Shown one piece after another: positions 61,862 to 64,000 of a DNA stretch of 64,000 nucleotides. Every line of letters starts with the position of its first letter. Position 1 is the first letter of the stretch. Below the pieces are notes generated by a model. The model was not told the origin of the DNA and ran no database searches. It saw only the letters and a program-made list of their open reading frames with translations. This stretch comes from Hymenobacter metallicola (GTDB lineage Bacteria > Bacteroidota > Bacteroidia > Cytophagales > Hymenobacteraceae), in the NCBI RefSeq assembly GCF_004745645.1, contig NZ_SRMB01000005.1, forward strand, positions 390,791 through 454,790, written 5' to 3'. A program made the translations under genes and the position numbers.

Positions 61862-62205
61862 AAACTGAATCCACCGTAAGCAACGGCATCCTGCACGTGC
61901 GCCTGACCGGCGACCTAATCGGCAGCCCCGACACCCAACAGCTCCTGCAGTCCGTCGACGACCACCTGGGTGAGTCCGTAATGCTGTGCGCCGTCGACCT
62001 GTCGGGAGTGCGCTACATCAATAGCACGGGCATTGGCGTCCTGGTTTCCCTGCTCACCAAATTCCGCAGTCGCGGTGGCGAGTTGGTCCTGATCAACCCC
62101 GCCGACCATCCCCGCAAAATGCTGGCCTTGACCAAGCTCAACGCCATCTTCACCATTGCTGAAAATGAAACGGCTGCCGCCGAAGTCCTCAAATCCGCTA
62201 GCTAA
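61858..62205 (+). CDS. STAS-domain anti-sigma factor antagonist-like protein
   Basis: The 115-residue protein follows the SpoIIAA/STAS pattern: LHVRLTGDLIGSPDTQQL, AVDLSGVRYINSTGIGVLVSLLTKFRS in parts and LVLINP. The Ser in NSTG is the normal phosphorylation site. In Gram-positive cells such proteins free sigma factors from anti-sigma kinases; in Bacteroidota the partner is unknown. It overlaps the Fur gene upstream (ATGA) and purA downstream (TAATG), so the three are translationally coupled. Confidence 0.9.
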   Translation: MKTESTVSNGILHVRLTGDLIGSPDTQQLLQSVDDHLGESVMLCAVDLSGVRYINSTGIGVLVSLLTKFRSRGGELVLINPADHPRKMLALTKLNAIFTIAENETAAAEVLKSAS

Positions 62206-63488
62206 TGCCTGTTGATGTTCTTGTAGGCCTACAGTGGGGCGACGAAGGGAAGGGAAAGATTGTTGACGTGCTGGCTCCCACCTACGATGTAGTGGCCCGC
62301 TTCCAAGGAGGCCCCAACGCTGGCCACACCCTCACGTTCGACGGAATCAAGCATGTACTGCACCAAGTTCCGTCGGGCATTTTTCACCCGCATATTATTA
62401 ATGTCGTCGGCAATGGTGTGGTTCTCGACCCGGTCGTATTCCGCGTCGAACTCCAGAAGCTCACCGACCGGGGGGTTGATTGGGCAAAGAACCTCTACAT
62501 TTCCAAAAAGGCCCAGCTCATCCTCCCGTCGCACCGAGCCCTCGACCGAATTCTGGAGGAGGCCCGCGGTGGGGGCAAGATCGGTTCAACCCTGAAAGGC
62601 ATAGGCCCCACCTACCAAGATAAAATCGGCCGCACCGGCCTGCGCGTCGGCGACATCCTGCTGGCCGATTTCCAAGACCGCTACAACGAAGCTGTAGCCC
62701 GCCACGCAACCCTGGCCAGCTTCCACGGCCAGCAACTCGACATCGAGCAGGCCGAAGCTGATTTCTTCTCCGCCGTCGACTTCCTGCGCACCCTGCAACT
62801 TGCCGACACCGAGTATCTGCTAAATGATCTGCTGCGCCAAGGCAAACAAATTCTGGCCGAAGGTGCTCAAGGCTCCTTATTGGATATCGACTTCGGTACC
62901 TACCCCTTCGTTACCTCCTCTAGCACGGTCGTTGCCGGTGCCTGCACTGGTTTGGGCATAGCTCCTCGTCATATCGATAAAGTCTACGGTATCAGTAAAG
63001 CTTACTGCACCCGCGTAGGCAGCGGCCCGTTCCCTACCGAGCTCCACGATGAAGTAGGAGAGCAAATTCGTGCTGCCGGTCGTGAGTTCGGCGCTACTAC
63101 CGGCCGCCCCCGCCGCTGCGGCTGGATTGACTTGCCAGCTTTGCGCTATAGCATCATGCTAAATGGTGTAACCGAAATACACCTTATGAAAGCCGATGTG
63201 CTGGATGAGTTTGACGAAATTCGCATCTGCACGCACTACCAGAACCCGGAAGGCGAGGAAACCAACCAGCTACCTGACCTCGGCGACCTGCAAACCATGA
63301 AACCTGTCTATACAAGCTTACCTGGGTGGAAAGTGAATCTGCAGCAAATCAACTCCGCTGATGCCTTACCCAAGGAGTTAAAAGACTACGTTCAGTTTCT
63401 GGAAGCTCAGTTGGAAGTACCTATCAGCATCGTCAGCGTGGGCCCAGATCGAGTGAGTACGCTGCATATGGCAGAAACAGTAGCCTAG
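62205..63488 (+). CDS. purA: Adenylosuccinate synthetase
   Basis: The 427-residue protein has all PurA marks: GLQWGDEGKGKIVDVL (P-loop with catalytic Asp), NAGHTL, GPTYQDKIGRTGLRVGDI and GTYPFVTSSST. It uses GTP to couple IMP and aspartate, the first step from IMP to AMP, in the cytoplasm. Its ATG shares one base with the STAS stop (TAATG at 62203-62207). It ends the operon with a strong terminator. Confidence 0.97.
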   Translation: MPVDVLVGLQWGDEGKGKIVDVLAPTYDVVARFQGGPNAGHTLTFDGIKHVLHQVPSGIFHPHIINVVGNGVVLDPVVFRVELQKLTDRGVDWAKNLYISKKAQLILPSHRALDRILEEARGGGKIGSTLKGIGPTYQDKIGRTGLRVGDILLADFQDRYNEAVARHATLASFHGQQLDIEQAEADFFSAVDFLRTLQLADTEYLLNDLLRQGKQILAEGAQGSLLDIDFGTYPFVTSSSTVVAGACTGLGIAPRHIDKVYGISKAYCTRVGSGPFPTELHDEVGEQIRAAGREFGATTGRPRRCGWIDLPALRYSIMLNGVTEIHLMKADVLDEFDEIRICTHYQNPEGEETNQLPDLGDLQTMKPVYTSLPGWKVNLQQINSADALPKELKDYVQFLEAQLEVPISIVSVGPDRVSTLHMAETVA

Positions 63489-63505
63489 ATAAGAACTGTT
63501 TTAGA

Positions 63506-63545
63506 ACGGGGCAGGAAAGAAATCTTTCCTGCCCCGTCTTCGTTT
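63506..63545 (+). terminator. Intrinsic terminator of purA
   Basis: A 15-bp perfect stem (63506-63520 with 63523-63537) with loop AA is followed by a T-containing tail. Confidence 0.88.
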
Positions 63546-63698
63546 TCAGCGCCTATCCTCAAGCTTTAGCCCGAGTGGTCAAAAAAATAGTAGGAGCTAA
63601 TGAACTTCTTCCCATGTCTAATGGGTTATGCCTCAGCCTACTGATCAAAGAAGCTTTGCAAAGTGAGGCGGCCTTCAACGAAAAAGTTAGGAGTAGGG
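63546..63698. other. Intergenic stretch before the promoter array
   Basis: AAGCTTTGCA (63651-63660) with GAGGCGGCC and GAAAAAGTT after it looks like a decayed first unit of the array that follows. Frames in this stretch are not convincing genes. Confidence 0.4.
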
Positions 63699-63730
63699 TT
63701 TGGAAGTACCGGATTGATCCTGCACTTTTG
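63699..63730 (+). promoter_or_regulatory. Promoter unit 1 of the array
   Basis: TTTG (63699-63702), 20 bases, CACTTTTG (63723-63730). The -7 element has one departure from TAnnTTTG. TTTGCA-CTCCC and an AACTCGAACGGAGGCGGG segment follow. Confidence 0.6.
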
Positions 63731-63802
63731 CACTCCCAACTCGAACGGAGGCGGGGTCCAGAGACCAAGTGAACTGCTTCGAAAAAAAAGTTTTCACCGG
63801 TA

Positions 63803-63835
63803 TTTGGAAAGTAGAAAAGGGAGTTCTTACCTTTG
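63803..63835 (+). promoter_or_regulatory. Promoter unit 2 of the array
   Basis: TTTG (63803-63806), 21 bases, TACCTTTG (63828-63835), an exact -7 element. An A-tract (63782-63789) lies upstream like an UP element. The start would be ~63842. Confidence 0.75.
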
Positions 63836-63894
63836 CAGTCCCAAATCGAGTGGAGGCGGGCTACGAACAACGGAGAAAAAAGTTTTCTAAGTTG

Positions 63895-63927
63895 TTTGGA
63901 AAGTAAAAAGAAAGGTTCTTACCTTTG
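63895..63927 (+). promoter_or_regulatory. Promoter unit 3 of the array
   Basis: TTTG (63895-63898), 21 bases, TACCTTTG (63920-63927), with an A-tract at 63874-63881. Downstream CCGCTTC-GAGAG-GAAGCGG forms a small hairpin. A further A/T tract (63979-63996) suggests a fourth unit just past the edge. Confidence 0.75.
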
Positions 63928-64000
63928 CAGCCCGCTTCGAGAGGAAGCGGAGTAGCTTACGGAAACAAGAGCGAGAGTCGAAAAATAAATTTTCACTTTC

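Noticed and set aside
63559..63870. Genes in the promoter array (103-codon minus frame, 65- and 75-codon plus frames)
   Set aside because: They run through repeated promoter units, have no family features and follow the repeats' period.

Overview
The window is about 64 kb of GC-rich DNA from the chromosome of a Bacteroidota bacterium, most likely Hymenobacter or a close relative. The evidence is two SusC/SusD pairs, C-terminal type IX secretion (T9SS) sorting domains, lipobox lipoproteins, promoters of the Bacteroidota type (TTTG at -33, TAnnTTTG at -7), almost no strong Shine-Dalgarno sites, and the high GC content. The genus is an inference; no 16S rRNA gene lies inside the window.

Layout. 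(1) 1-197: tail of a gene that starts outside the window. (2) 270-6330, minus strand: a SusC-SusD-lipoprotein operon. (3) 6693-8606: a NagB-like/PIG-L-like fusion protein. (4) 9083-13771: a second SusC-SusD pair. (5) 14038-24175: a Fur-family regulator, a NagX/HGSNAT-like membrane acyltransferase, a DUF2059 protein, an acyl-CoA ligase between two MITE-like repeats, a GH3/beta-lactamase-fold fusion and a secreted GH5-CBM6 glucanase. Together (2)-(5) look like a glycan-use region with an amino-sugar flavour. (6) 24272-30703: PhoD-like phosphatase, a carboxypeptidase-D-regulatory-like protein, an SDR oxidoreductase, a MarR-GNAT fusion with an operator-like palindrome, and a DUF885 lipoprotein. 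(7) 31161-44379: an accessory stretch with a 1404-residue DUF11/PA14 surface protein, four low-complexity lipoproteins (three of them tandem Ser/Thr/Gly repeats), flavin reductase-like, DUF4126, Dph6-like, orphan RES-domain, membrane-tethered metallo-beta-lactamase-fold and HTTM proteins, and a 114-nt hairpin element. (8) 44704-50463: DCC-family redox protein, quinone-oxidoreductase-like MDR, a small unknown, a T9SS phosphoesterase, an FAD/NAD(P)-binding protein and heptose epimerase hldD. (9) 50589-64000: conserved core genes, namely a BtuF/FecCD-like pair, queD, lpxB, a STAS-like protein, clpX, clpP, tig, tRNA-Leu, a Rel/SpoT enzyme, a Fur-STAS-purA overlapping operon, and an array of tandem promoters that probably drives an rRNA operon starting past the right edge.

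How the parts work together. SusC/SusD pairs would import oligosaccharides made by secreted enzymes such as the GH5 protein. The GH3/serine-hydrolase fusion, the NagB-like/PIG-L fusion and the NagX-like acyltransferase would act on GlcNAc-type sugars. The right-hand third is housekeeping: lipid A (lpxB, hldD), proteostasis (tig-clpP-clpX), stringent response and purine synthesis. The least explained material is the cluster of repeat lipoproteins at 35.5-44.4 kb, the paired MITE-like repeats at 16.4 and 18.3 kb, the long hairpin at 40.15 kb and the promoter array at the right edge.
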